From contig CACJUH010000009.1 in the NCBI GenBank assembly GCA_902596545.1, positions 1-43,856 on the forward strand: DNA of 43,856 nt. Direction: 5' to 3'. A program made the position numbers and the translations under genes. The first letter of the stretch is position 1; each line of letters begins with the position of its first letter. Under the pieces are notes generated by a model, which saw only the letters and a program-made list of their open reading frames with translations, made no database searches and was not told the origin of the DNA. This DNA comes from an uncultured Candidatus Actinomarina sp. (GTDB lineage: Bacteria; Actinomycetota; Acidimicrobiia; Actinomarinales; Actinomarinaceae). Positions 24,781 to 33,720 of the stretch are shown piece by piece.

Positions 24781-25695
24781 TTAAAGACTTGCTATTTTTT
24801 TATAGTAATTAATTGTTTCTAATAAACCTTCATCGAATTTTGTTTTTGATGCCCAACCAAGATTTTTAAATTTTGAACTATCCATAATTTTCCTCATCGT
24901 TCCATCAGGTTTAGAAATATCAAATACAGTTTCTCCCTTATACAGCAAGATTTCTTTAATTAAGTTTGCAATTTGTTCTATAGTGTATTCATCTCCACTG
25001 CCTACATTGTAGACTCCCTTAGGCACCTTGTTTGTAATAGAAAATCTTACTGCATCACAGATATCTTTTACGTAGGTTACTTCCCTCTTTGGCTTTCCTG
25101 TTCCCCAGAGATTTACCTCAGGATCTCCCAATTCTTTTGCTGAGACAAATTTTGCTATTAAAGAAGGGATAACATGTCCTAAATCTTTGTCAAAATTATC
25201 ATTTGGCCCATATAAGTTAGATAAAACTAGAGTCGTGATATTCATATTTTTTTCAAGATTTAGAATTTCGGCTGCTTTTATCCCAACTATTTTTGATAAA
25301 GAGTAGCCATAGTTTGAACTATCTATATTGTTTAAATCTAAGTCATTCTCTCTAAATGGAGCTTCTATATTGTTTGGATAGATAGTATTACTTGCAAAAA
25401 ATATAATATTTTTTATATCTAAATCTAAACACGCATTGAATACATTCCTTTGAATAGCTAAATTAGAATCAAAGAACAAAAAATTATTATTTAAATTAGC
25501 ACCAATTCCTCCGACCTTTCCTGCAGCTAGAAGAACATAATTGGGGTTAATCCCCATTAAAACTTTTTTAATTTCTTGCTCGTCGTTTAGGTCTAGATTC
25601 TCTCTATTCAAACCCACAACCTCGAAATCTTCATTTAAGAAGCTGGTAAGGTTACTCCCTAAAAACCCATGACTGCCAAGCACTACTACTGTCAT
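24781..25695 (-). CDS. GDP-L-fucose synthase-like reductase lacking the catalytic Cys
   Basis: 304 residues from the ATG at 25695, which overlaps the previous stop (ATGA); an in-frame start at 25797 would run through the upstream gene and lacks the Rossmann start. GSHGFLG (7-13), LLAAGKVGGI, Y131-x3-K135 (YSLSK), NLYGPNDNFD and GHVIPSL with the family histidine. Compared with Fcl the SxC pair reads S102-N-T104, so the epimerisation cysteine is replaced by threonine; it may only reduce, or act on another GDP-keto sugar. It is last in the unit with the TylF-type and GT2 genes. Confidence 0.86.
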   Translation of the reverse strand: MTVVVLGSHGFLGSNLTSFLNEDFEVVGLNRENLDLNDEQEIKKVLMGINPNYVLLAAGKVGGIGANLNNNFLFFDSNLAIQRNVFNACLDLDIKNIIFFASNTIYPNNIEAPFRENDLDLNNIDSSNYGYSLSKIVGIKAAEILNLEKNMNITTLVLSNLYGPNDNFDKDLGHVIPSLIAKFVSAKELGDPEVNLWGTGKPKREVTYVKDICDAVRFSITNKVPKGVYNVGSGDEYTIEQIANLIKEILLYKGETVFDISKPDGTMRKIMDSSKFKNLGWASKTKFDEGLLETINYYKKIASL

Positions 25696-26462
25696 TTGAA
25701 GAGTATAAGGCCTTGTCCTGTGTTTAGGGGAACAAAAATTGTATTTTCGTCTTCTAATAATTCTGACCCTAGCAAGGTTATGCCATCTGTAAACCAACCA
25801 CCATAGTCGTCGAGTAGGATTGCTGAATTATTACTTAAATATTTTTTTATGTACATAATAGATCTTTTAGCTGATTCATAAGTATCTACATCAATGTGTA
25901 CAAAAGAAATCTTTTTATCAAAACCAGTTTTTTCTGCCGACTCAGGAAATGTTCCTGTAATAATTGTCGGGTTACTATCGGTTAATTTAAATACAGATTC
26001 TACGTCTTCAACAGTAGCATCTGAATATTCTGACCCACTAAAAAAAGAATCCTTATCGCTAGCCATTACAACTCCGTCAAATGTATCAAAGCAATAAATA
26101 TCAACATTCTTAATATTTGAGTTTGTTAAATTTAATGACACCAATGCGCTTACTCCACCTTTCCATGACCCAATCTCAACAAATGCAGTATCTTCTCTTA
26201 TAAACTGTTTTGAGTGAATCCAAACTTGATACAACCTACTAATCGGATTAAGTGTATAGTTTTCTACCTTCTTAACAGAATCTAAAAAGAATTCATCACT
26301 TAGCCATGGTTTATGGAAATACTCGAACAATGTAATACCATAGTCACTTCTCTTCTCTCTGTGACTATTTCCTATTTGAAAAAAAAAGAATAAAAATTTC
26401 TCTATTACTATAAGGATTTTTCTATTTCTTTTAATTTTTTTAAGTTTAAATTTATCTTGCAT
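25692..26462 (-). CDS. TylF/macrocin O-methyltransferase-family protein
   Basis: 256 residues. SAM motif EIGSWKGG (96-103), YCFDTFDG as the strand 2 region, SFVHIDVDTYES and LLDDYGGW, which carry the acidic metal-binding residues of TylF-type (PF05711) enzymes. These methylate sugar hydroxyls with SAM and Mg2+. A basic, hydrophobic N-terminal stretch (about 10-30) could touch the membrane. It overlaps the upstream gene by 11 bases and the downstream one by 4, so all three are co-expressed; the product is likely a methylated deoxysugar. Confidence 0.85.
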   Translation of the reverse strand: MQDKFKLKKIKRNRKILIVIEKFLFFFFQIGNSHREKRSDYGITLFEYFHKPWLSDEFFLDSVKKVENYTLNPISRLYQVWIHSKQFIREDTAFVEIGSWKGGVSALVSLNLTNSNIKNVDIYCFDTFDGVVMASDKDSFFSGSEYSDATVEDVESVFKLTDSNPTIITGTFPESAEKTGFDKKISFVHIDVDTYESAKRSIMYIKKYLSNNSAILLDDYGGWFTDGITLLGSELLEDENTIFVPLNTGQGLILFK

Positions 26463-27777
26463 TACTACTCATTTTGAATATTTTTATTGAATTAAATAAG
26501 TAAATAATTAATTTATAGCCATCTCTAAATCTTTTAATTTGGGTAACTCCATAAACTCTTGCCTGATATCTAACAGGTATTTCAAGTATTTTAAGACCAA
26601 AATAACCTGCTGTAAAAATCATATCAAAATCACCAAAAGGATCTTTCATTTGTACTAATTCTTTCCAAAGTTTAATTTTATTGAAATCTTTTCTAAAAAA
26701 AACTTTTGTACCACAAAGGGAGTCTGTTATCTTTTGACCAATAATTATTGAAACAATATATTGAAAAATCCTATTCCCTAAATTATTAACTATTCGCATT
26801 GCCCCGCTTTCCATACCGTAAATTAGTCTCGTTCCATTTACAAAGGATGCTTTCCCCGTATCAATTACTGAGTTAAACTGCACTATTGTTTCTGGGTTTA
26901 CTGATATATCAGCATCGAGGATAATAATTACTTCCTTGGAGGCCTCTTCTACTGCTTCCCAAACAGCATTGGCTTTTCCTTTTCCAGTTTGTTTAATTAC
27001 TTTTACTTCAAATGGCCAAGAGCGGGCTTCTTTAATTTCTTTTGCAACTTCATAAGTTTTATCTTCAGAATCACCAATTGCAAGAATTATTTCATGATCT
27101 TCTTCTAATTTTGGAATCTGGTTGAGCAATGGTTTTAGATTTTTTTCTTCATTTTTTGCTGGGATAATTATAGATTTAGAATATTTTTTTTCTTCATTAA
27201 ACTTTTCTTGTTGATTCAATATAGAATATATTCTTATTCCAAATGAAAAAGGAAAAAATAATATTTCTAATATGTTATTTATTAAACTTCCCAAGCCCAA
27301 CATTTTAAAAGGGAAAATTTGTTTATTTCTTTGAGTCACAAATTCTAATCCGGTAACTTTAGCAATATTCAAGACAATATTTGAATTTATAAAGAGTCTT
27401 TTCTGATTTTCATCTTTTAAGTTAAGCCTTTCAAATAAATTTAGTATTCGGTTCCATTTTTGATTAATTGAGCAAATTACAATAACCCCATCCTTCCCAA
27501 GCAGTTTATTAACCATACTTAAAAGTTCTAATATGTCTGTAGAAACTTCAAACAAGTCAGTTAGGATGATTGTTTTGTATTTTTTATTCTTAAATGCTGT
27601 TGACTCAATATTTAGCCCTACTTCTGGATCTACCAAAATAGTTTCTAGAAAACTAGGATGGTTTCTAAAGGATGATTTGGAGTTAACCAAGCTCAAGGCA
27701 CTTTTTTCTTCAGGAATTAATCTCATAATTTCATTCATATGGCGTTTGTAGAATGTCTTTGAGTTAATAAATTTCAT
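26452..27777 (-). CDS. Methyltransferase-like domain fused to GT2
   Basis: 441 residues. Residues about 1-165 resemble the second half of a class I methyltransferase (TIILTDLFEV, GKDGVIVICSIN) but lack the glycine-rich SAM loop, so this part may be structural. Residues about 195-430 are a GT-A GT2 domain: KSIIIPAKNEE, GDSEDKT, TGKGKANAVWEA, and LDADISV as the metal site, related to dolichol-phosphate-mannose synthases. A hydrophobic stretch near 165-188 joins the two. First gene of a three-gene minus-strand unit. Confidence 0.82.
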   Translation of the reverse strand: MKFINSKTFYKRHMNEIMRLIPEEKSALSLVNSKSSFRNHPSFLETILVDPEVGLNIESTAFKNKKYKTIILTDLFEVSTDILELLSMVNKLLGKDGVIVICSINQKWNRILNLFERLNLKDENQKRLFINSNIVLNIAKVTGLEFVTQRNKQIFPFKMLGLGSLINNILEILFFPFSFGIRIYSILNQQEKFNEEKKYSKSIIIPAKNEEKNLKPLLNQIPKLEEDHEIILAIGDSEDKTYEVAKEIKEARSWPFEVKVIKQTGKGKANAVWEAVEEASKEVIIILDADISVNPETIVQFNSVIDTGKASFVNGTRLIYGMESGAMRIVNNLGNRIFQYIVSIIIGQKITDSLCGTKVFFRKDFNKIKLWKELVQMKDPFGDFDMIFTAGYFGLKILEIPVRYQARVYGVTQIKRFRDGYKLIIYLFNSIKIFKMSSNAR

Positions 27778-27832
27778 TAAGTTTCTTTTCTTTAGTACAT
27801 ATTAATTGCTCAGATAGTTTTAAAATTAATTT

Positions 27833-29176
27833 ATGAAAAATATGCTCACATCTTCGGACAAATTAGTTTTAATTTCATGCTCTATAGTGAGTATTTTTTT
27901 ACTTATCCCTATTTTAATGATTGATGGCATAGATAGATTTGCATATCCTTCTCCAGATTTAAATGCTCATATTTGGTATTTAAAAGAAGTAATGAGTTCG
28001 GTAAAAGAATTTAACAATGTTCCAATTCAAGATCAATTTGGTTATAACATTGGACATAACCTTCCTTTATTTTATTTAATTTATGCTGTAATAGTAAAAA
28101 CATTTCAACAGTTAAACTTTGATTTAAATCAGTCTTTGCAATATTCAATTTTTTTTACAAATTTCTTTTTGATATCAATAATTAATTTCAATATTTTGAA
28201 GTCAATAAAACAAATAATTGACAAAAAATTTCTGCAATATCTAATATTGTTATCAATTTTTTTTTCTTATGAAATTGCAATAAATGTTTGGAGGTGGATA
28301 CCCAGTATTTGGGCTTTTACTCTTTCTACAATAGTTATTAGATATACTTTAGAAATTCTCGATAATGGCATATCGAAAAAAAGACTGGCAAAGCTACTAA
28401 TTGCATATGGATTTGCCTTTTCATTTAAAATTTCAGTAGTTTCAGTTTTGGTAGCATCATTTTTTACTATCTTTTATAAGTTTTTTGAATGGTTTAAAGA
28501 AAACCTAAAGGATATTTGGATGTTTTTATTTATACCAATATTTATTAATTTCTATACCTTTTTTACAACTATAGGGTGGGAAAGAATCCTTAACAATCAA
28601 TTAAAGTCAAAATACAGAAGTGAATACAATCTGAATATAGATAGTTTTAATGAGTTTTTATTTTCATTTCAGCTATCTAGTTTTATAGGCATTGAGCCAA
28701 TCAGACCAAACTATGGCACTATGGTGAGTGTACTAGACAAATTAAGTCAGAGTTTATTTACCTTTTCAAATAACAAATTATTTCTAACAATCGGTTCATA
28801 TCTTTTTGTAATTTTTTTAGTGATACACATAAAATTTATAATCTCATCAACAAATTCTAAAGATAGGAACTTTAAGCAATTTTTATTAAGTGCTGAATTA
28901 ATAACAATAATATTATTTGTTTACTATTCGCTTTATCTTCCTATAGGCAACCCAAGTAGAATGAGATACAACTTATGGTTAATTTTAATATTTTTTCTTA
29001 TTACTGGTTTTCAAATTCAAAGTGAAAAAAAACAGAGTTTAAATTACTTCTATTTTTACTCTGCTATTTATAGTTATTTAATAATTACTTCCCACTCAGT
29101 TTTTATATATATGAATAATTTGTTTGATTATGACTTTGATAAATTACTTAATAAAGCTCTAAATCTTTTCATGTAA
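27833..29176 (+). CDS. GT-C-like polytopic membrane protein
   Basis: 447 residues, about ten hydrophobic segments. First outside loop carries SPDLNAHIWYLKE, an acidic motif after TM1 at the position where GT-C enzymes place their catalytic Asp. NIGHNLPLFYLIYA follows at about 30 residues. A TAAAAT box 6 nt before the ATG is a possible leaderless promoter. Nine bases separate it from the next membrane protein. Donor and acceptor unknown; a polymerase cannot be excluded. Confidence 0.65.
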   Translation: MKNMLTSSDKLVLISCSIVSIFLLIPILMIDGIDRFAYPSPDLNAHIWYLKEVMSSVKEFNNVPIQDQFGYNIGHNLPLFYLIYAVIVKTFQQLNFDLNQSLQYSIFFTNFFLISIINFNILKSIKQIIDKKFLQYLILLSIFFSYEIAINVWRWIPSIWAFTLSTIVIRYTLEILDNGISKKRLAKLLIAYGFAFSFKISVVSVLVASFFTIFYKFFEWFKENLKDIWMFLFIPIFINFYTFFTTIGWERILNNQLKSKYRSEYNLNIDSFNEFLFSFQLSSFIGIEPIRPNYGTMVSVLDKLSQSLFTFSNNKLFLTIGSYLFVIFLVIHIKFIISSTNSKDRNFKQFLLSAELITIILFVYYSLYLPIGNPSRMRYNLWLILIFFLITGFQIQSEKKQSLNYFYFYSAIYSYLIITSHSVFIYMNNLFDYDFDKLLNKALNLFM

Positions 29177-29185
29177 AATAAACTA

Positions 29186-30616
29186 GTGAAGCAATTGAAA
29201 AGTTCATTATTTACCTGGTTGATTTTAATAAGATTCAGTATTTTAATTACATTAATATCTCAGAGCTACAGTGATTTCAAATTAAATTATTTTGATTGGA
29301 GAGTTTATGGTTTACTAGTTTTCATTTGGTTTTTAATAGAAATGAAAATATTAAATTTGGGAAGAGAGAGTAACCTGTATTTTACAACTTTTGTAATTGT
29401 TGGTGTTTTAAAAATGGTTTTAGCTCTTGTTGATAATAATTTTTCTGATGATATTTTCTATTCACCTCCCGATTCAGGAATCTATAAAGCATTGGCAGAT
29501 GGACTTTACAGATGTTTTGAATATTCGAGAAATTTAAATTTGTTCTGTGAAGGAGAGCCTTATTTTAAGAGAGGGCCTAGTTTTACAATACTTTTATCTT
29601 TGCTTACTTTGGGTGGAAATATTTCTGTGATTCCATTTATATTTATTCAAGTAATTTTATGTGCTATAACTTTTAAATTAATAATTGATGAGATACAAAA
29701 AAATAATATTTCTTTTGGGGTTGCTGCTGTGTTTATATTGTGTGCAATAAATCCACTAATACAAAGTTTCTCAAGAGTAGTTTTGATGGAAACTATTGGA
29801 TCGTTTCTTATAGTTTTAAGCTTTACACTTTCAAGAAAAGACAAACGCGTAAGAGGTTCTTTATTTATATGGTTAATTCTATTGATTTTAAGTTTGTTTA
29901 TGAATTTACAATTCTTTGTTGGAGTGTTGTTGTTTTATTTAAAAAATATTTACCAGAAAAATGAAAATTTTAAAAATGTGCTTATTACTTTAGTTGTTCT
30001 TATATTTTTTGTATTTGCTTGGGGTGAGAGAAATAAAAATTATATTGGATATTGGGACTTCAACCCTATATCAGGTTGTTACCTGGAAAAAAATATTATA
30101 GAGTCAACTGAAGCATTCAAATTAGGTACCAATATTACGGAAATAAGAAATAGTGGCCATACTTATAAACTACTGAAAGATACAACAATTAAAAACCAAA
30201 CTTCTACACCTGAAGTATGTAAAAAGTTTTTAGATATAATACCTACTTACTATTTTGAAAATACTTCATATATATTTTCAACTTATAAAATTTTCTTAAA
30301 TAACTTTGCAAGCCCAACACAAGCATGTCAATACAAAAGCATTGTTTGTGAAAATGGATATTGGTTTTGGATAATTGGAACAATATCAAATTATATTTTT
30401 GGCATATCTTTGCTTGTTTTATTTATAAGGAAAAAAACCTATATCTATGATATTTCTGTTTACGGTGCAATTTTATTATTAATTATAACTTTAGTTACAG
30501 TAGATTCACCAAGGATGAGAGTAGTGTTTCAGCCCATATATTTTCTAGTTATTGGAGTTGGGTTGTCTCAAATTTTTAATTTTTTAAAAAATTTTACTTA
30601 CAAAAATATAATTTAG
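29186..30616 (+). CDS. GT-C-like membrane glycosyltransferase
   Basis: 476 residues from a GTG start. About ten hydrophobic segments; SPPDSGIYKALADG in the first outside loop and KRGPSFTILLSLL after it fit the GT39/ArnT pattern. A loop of about 110 residues between later segments (GCYLEKNII to CENGYW) has four cysteines. The stop TAG is directly followed by the ATG of a 59-residue protein. Confidence 0.68.
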   Translation: MKQLKSSLFTWLILIRFSILITLISQSYSDFKLNYFDWRVYGLLVFIWFLIEMKILNLGRESNLYFTTFVIVGVLKMVLALVDNNFSDDIFYSPPDSGIYKALADGLYRCFEYSRNLNLFCEGEPYFKRGPSFTILLSLLTLGGNISVIPFIFIQVILCAITFKLIIDEIQKNNISFGVAAVFILCAINPLIQSFSRVVLMETIGSFLIVLSFTLSRKDKRVRGSLFIWLILLILSLFMNLQFFVGVLLFYLKNIYQKNENFKNVLITLVVLIFFVFAWGERNKNYIGYWDFNPISGCYLEKNIIESTEAFKLGTNITEIRNSGHTYKLLKDTTIKNQTSTPEVCKKFLDIIPTYYFENTSYIFSTYKIFLNNFASPTQACQYKSIVCENGYWFWIIGTISNYIFGISLLVLFIRKKTYIYDISVYGAILLLIITLVTVDSPRMRVVFQPIYFLVIGVGLSQIFNFLKNFTYKNII

Positions 30617-30796
30617 ATGAAAGAAAAAAGAACAAAAGTAATTCAAATAGTTGTAGGCACTTTGATTCCAATAGTTTATACAATTATCTACATTCCACCA
30701 GATGTAACTGCGGGACAAATTATTTCTGCGGTAATTATTTTTTATGTAATTTTATATTTTGCTATTAGAACTTTGAAATACTATAAAATTATATAG
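30617..30796 (+). CDS. Small two-helix membrane protein
   Basis: 59 residues. The ATG touches the stop of the upstream gene with no gap. Two hydrophobic segments (about 8-25 and 34-50) are separated by a short PPDVTAGQ turn, with a basic N terminus (KEKRTK) and a basic C terminus (RTLKYYK), giving an N-in/C-in hairpin. It may be an accessory subunit of the GT-C-like protein before it. Its end overlaps the convergent FkbM gene by 8 bases. No family recognised. Confidence 0.7.
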   Translation: MKEKRTKVIQIVVGTLIPIVYTIIYIPPDVTAGQIISAVIIFYVILYFAIRTLKYYKII

Positions 30797-31601
30797 CTTC
30801 TGATATAAAAATATAGTTCCCGACATTCTCTTTTGACTCAACTAATGGTTTAAAATTGTTATTTTCCAAGAAATCGTATACAAGATCTTTTTGTGAATCT
30901 ATTATTTCAATAAATAATAGATTGCAATATGTTAGATATTCTTCAATTGCAAAAAGAACATCTAATTCACTCCCCTCTACGTCAATTTTTATAATTTCAA
31001 ATCTTGAATGATTAAACTCAGAAATCTGTGTAGTTTCAACAATTATTGTTTCAAACGGAATATTTTTTTCTTCAAGTAAATATCTCTCACTAGTTCCATA
31101 GCTAAAATCATCACCTGTTGGAATATTGAACTCAATATTAAGTTTCTGTTGTGAAACAAATTTATTCATAACTTTATGATTTGAATTAAACTCCGATAAA
31201 TTTTTTAAATTTTTATTCAATATTTTAAAAACTGCTGGATTTGGTTCAATACTTAGTGATGAAATACTTGGATTTAATTTTATTGCAAACAAAGTGTACA
31301 GACCTATTCCAGATCCTATATCTAAGAAGGAATTAGAATTTTTTACTACCTCAATAAACTTATTAAATATTTTCTCTTCTTTTTTTGTAACTCCAAATAT
31401 GCAAAGATCTCTACTTACCGAATCATATTGGCTGTTAAATATATCAATATTACTTTTATAGATGTTATTAAAACCATCAAGTTGAATAAGATTCCTGAAC
31501 CTTCTTGAAATTAATTTTTTCCTTAATAAAAAAATTATAAATTTTTTAATTTGTTTAATATAAAAAATTTTTCTTAGGACAGATTTTGTTTTATTTATCA
31601 T
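30789..31601 (-). CDS. FkbM-family methyltransferase
   Basis: 270 residues from the ATG at 31601 (MINKTK); a start at 31631 would overlap the upstream gene by 41 instead of 11 bases. SAM loop SFLDIGSGIGLYTL, LSIEPNPAVF as the acidic strand 2 end, and EIIKIDVEGSELDVL, the FkbM hallmark (PF05050). Members O-methylate sugars or polyketides. The N-terminal basic helices could attach to the membrane. Co-transcribed with the flippase gene. Confidence 0.88.
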   Translation of the reverse strand: MINKTKSVLRKIFYIKQIKKFIIFLLRKKLISRRFRNLIQLDGFNNIYKSNIDIFNSQYDSVSRDLCIFGVTKKEEKIFNKFIEVVKNSNSFLDIGSGIGLYTLFAIKLNPSISSLSIEPNPAVFKILNKNLKNLSEFNSNHKVMNKFVSQQKLNIEFNIPTGDDFSYGTSERYLLEEKNIPFETIIVETTQISEFNHSRFEIIKIDVEGSELDVLFAIEEYLTYCNLLFIEIIDSQKDLVYDFLENNNFKPLVESKENVGNYIFISEAI

Positions 31602-32787
31602 AGACTCTATAAAGATAATACAAGGATGCAACTAGAGAAAGTACAGATGCGTATGTATGGTGAAGAATTGCATTGTATAAATTTGTAGCAGGATCAAAAA
31701 TAAATAAATAAACTAACAAAAGAGCTCCTATTAAATAGATATTGAAAATTGCCCTACCCATTTTTAAAGCTCTGAATATTGTTGATATACATAACCAAAA
31801 TATTCCAAACACTGTATACAAAAGAATTAATAAATATGATGACGAATCATAATTATAAATTGGAAACAGTAGGTTATAGATTTGATTTTGAAAAAACCAA
31901 AAAATAAGGAAATAAGAAGAAATAAATAAGATAACTCTTGAGAAATAATCTTTAAGCAGGATTTTATCTACCTTATTAATTTTTACTACATAAACATTGT
32001 GGAGGACCGGATGAATTGCTAGTCCAATAGATGAAATCATAAAGTAAGTTTTCAATTGTGCAAGCTCAAGAGAAGATAGGTGAATAATCCCCAGTGATAA
32101 ATATATATTAGCAAGTATCCAACCAGACGGAACTGTAAGCAAATCGAAGAATCTATATTTTCTTATTAAGCCTCTGAATTCTGGTGAAAAAGATTTAACT
32201 AAAAAATTAAATTGCTTTTTTGAAATAATAAATGTACTTGCTAGAGCGGCAGTAGAAATTAACAAGTAAAAGAATCCTGGAAAAGTATTTATATTTTCAG
32301 TAAATAAGTAAATCAAAAAAAGTGAGAGAAGTAAGTATGATGAAGACAGGTAGACACTTTTTTGTTTGTAGTTAGTTAAGTACATTATTCTTCTAGAAAG
32401 TAGAAGTGTTGAAGTCGATATCCCAGACAACCATAAAAGGATTAAATATATAACTATCTCTCCTACAGAATCTAAAAGTGTGCTTAAGATTAAAGCAGAG
32501 TATATCAATGAAAAAATTTGAACAAGATAAGACTCTCTAATTGAAGTTTTTAGATTACTTATTAACAACTGATTTTGATTCTTTTCATCTAAATGATTCC
32601 AATGAGTTACTACTGGTTCAACTAAATAAGCTTGATAAGAACTATTAAATAAAACGTTAATGGTATAAGTGCTACTTAAAACGGCAAAAGTTGTGAATTC
32701 GGTATTTGCGCTAAGTATCAAAAATAAAAGAAATGGCGAAGAAGAATAAATAATTTGATCAATCAGAGATATGTTAATATTTTTCAT
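31591..32787 (-). CDS. Wzx-like polysaccharide flippase
   Basis: 398 residues with about twelve hydrophobic segments in two halves, polar intervals of the MOP-superfamily type and no catalytic motif. N-terminal YSSSPFLLFLILSANTEFTTFAVLS resembles the start of Wzx/O-antigen transporters. It would flip the polyprenyl-diphosphate repeat unit across the membrane. It precedes the FkbM gene. Assignment rests on topology, size and locus, as these proteins share little sequence. Confidence 0.72.
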   Translation of the reverse strand: MKNINISLIDQIIYSSSPFLLFLILSANTEFTTFAVLSSTYTINVLFNSSYQAYLVEPVVTHWNHLDEKNQNQLLISNLKTSIRESYLVQIFSLIYSALILSTLLDSVGEIVIYLILLWLSGISTSTLLLSRRIMYLTNYKQKSVYLSSSYLLLSLFLIYLFTENINTFPGFFYLLISTAALASTFIISKKQFNFLVKSFSPEFRGLIRKYRFFDLLTVPSGWILANIYLSLGIIHLSSLELAQLKTYFMISSIGLAIHPVLHNVYVVKINKVDKILLKDYFSRVILFISSYFLIFWFFQNQIYNLLFPIYNYDSSSYLLILLYTVFGIFWLCISTIFRALKMGRAIFNIYLIGALLLVYLFIFDPATNLYNAILHHTYASVLSLVASLYYLYRVYDK

Positions 32788-32835
32788 TAAAATTTAATGA
32801 TAATAAGAATTTAAAATGAGATTTAGGAAAAAAAA

Positions 32836-33717
32836 TTGAATTCAGTCTCTACGATAATCCCGGTACATAAATACAATCAAACAACTAGAGAAGCTATTTT
32901 ATCTGCTATTAATCAGAACTATGCAGAGCAAAAAATACATGTAATAGTAAATTCTATTGAAAAAAACCTCATAAATAAGATAAGTACAGACTTTGGACAA
33001 AAAATTGAAATTACGAAGATTGATGACCTCGGTGTATCATTCGCTCGTAATAAAGGAATTGAATTAAGCACTTCAGATTTTATTGCTTTTCTTGATTCTG
33101 ATGATACATGGTATCAAGATAAGTTATCAAGACAAATAAATTACATGATAGAAAATAATTATTCTATTTGTGGGACTCTAATGGACTATAGAACCAATAG
33201 TTATGAATCAAAAATTACAGTTGGTAATACATCTAATAACCAAGATTTCATAAAAGAAGCAAGATATATGCCATTTCCAATTTCATCATTAATAATAAAA
33301 AGCTCTTGTTTGAAAGATGATTATTTTTTTAGTGAGACTCTTGGAACTAATAAGTATGGACAAATAGAAGATCTTGAATTTATTTCAAGATTAGCTAATA
33401 AGTTTACGATTACAATATTTCCATTTTCTACAGGATCTTATTTAATTAATGATAAAGGAGCAACATCTATGGAATTTGTAAAACAACGAAGTGCAAGCCA
33501 TCAACTAAGCAAGCTACGTATTGGAGGGGATGTTAATTTAATAAATGATTTTAGTTTCAAAATAAAATCAACAAATAAAATTAGACACGAAAATCTGCGA
33601 TTAAAATTTATAACTCATTTTATCGATAGAAAATATTTTAAAGCTTTAATTTATGTTTTGTTTTTACTTTTCACTAATCCATATTTAACAATTAAGAAAA
33701 TAAGTCAGCAATTTTAA
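32836..33717 (+). CDS. Glycosyltransferase family 2
   Basis: 293 residues from a TTG start preceded by a TAGGAAA stretch; no ATG fits the frame. GT-A fold: STIIPVHKYN (5-14), VSFARNKGIE, and DSDDTW (87-92) as the metal and nucleotide motif. The second half carries one acidic EDLEF (catalytic-base position) and ends with a short hydrophobic segment. It adds a sugar to the growing lipid-linked unit on the inner face. A single plus-strand gene among minus-strand genes, convergent with the next by 3 bases. Confidence 0.88.
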   Translation: MNSVSTIIPVHKYNQTTREAILSAINQNYAEQKIHVIVNSIEKNLINKISTDFGQKIEITKIDDLGVSFARNKGIELSTSDFIAFLDSDDTWYQDKLSRQINYMIENNYSICGTLMDYRTNSYESKITVGNTSNNQDFIKEARYMPFPISSLIIKSSCLKDDYFFSETLGTNKYGQIEDLEFISRLANKFTITIFPFSTGSYLINDKGATSMEFVKQRSASHQLSKLRIGGDVNLINDFSFKIKSTNKIRHENLRLKFITHFIDRKYFKALIYVLFLLFTNPYLTIKKISQQF

Positions 33718-33720
33718 CTT

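Noticed and set aside
24600-24812. 70-codon plus-strand frame across tRNA-Asp and tRNA-Phe
   Set aside because: Its sequence is simply the translation of two tRNA genes.
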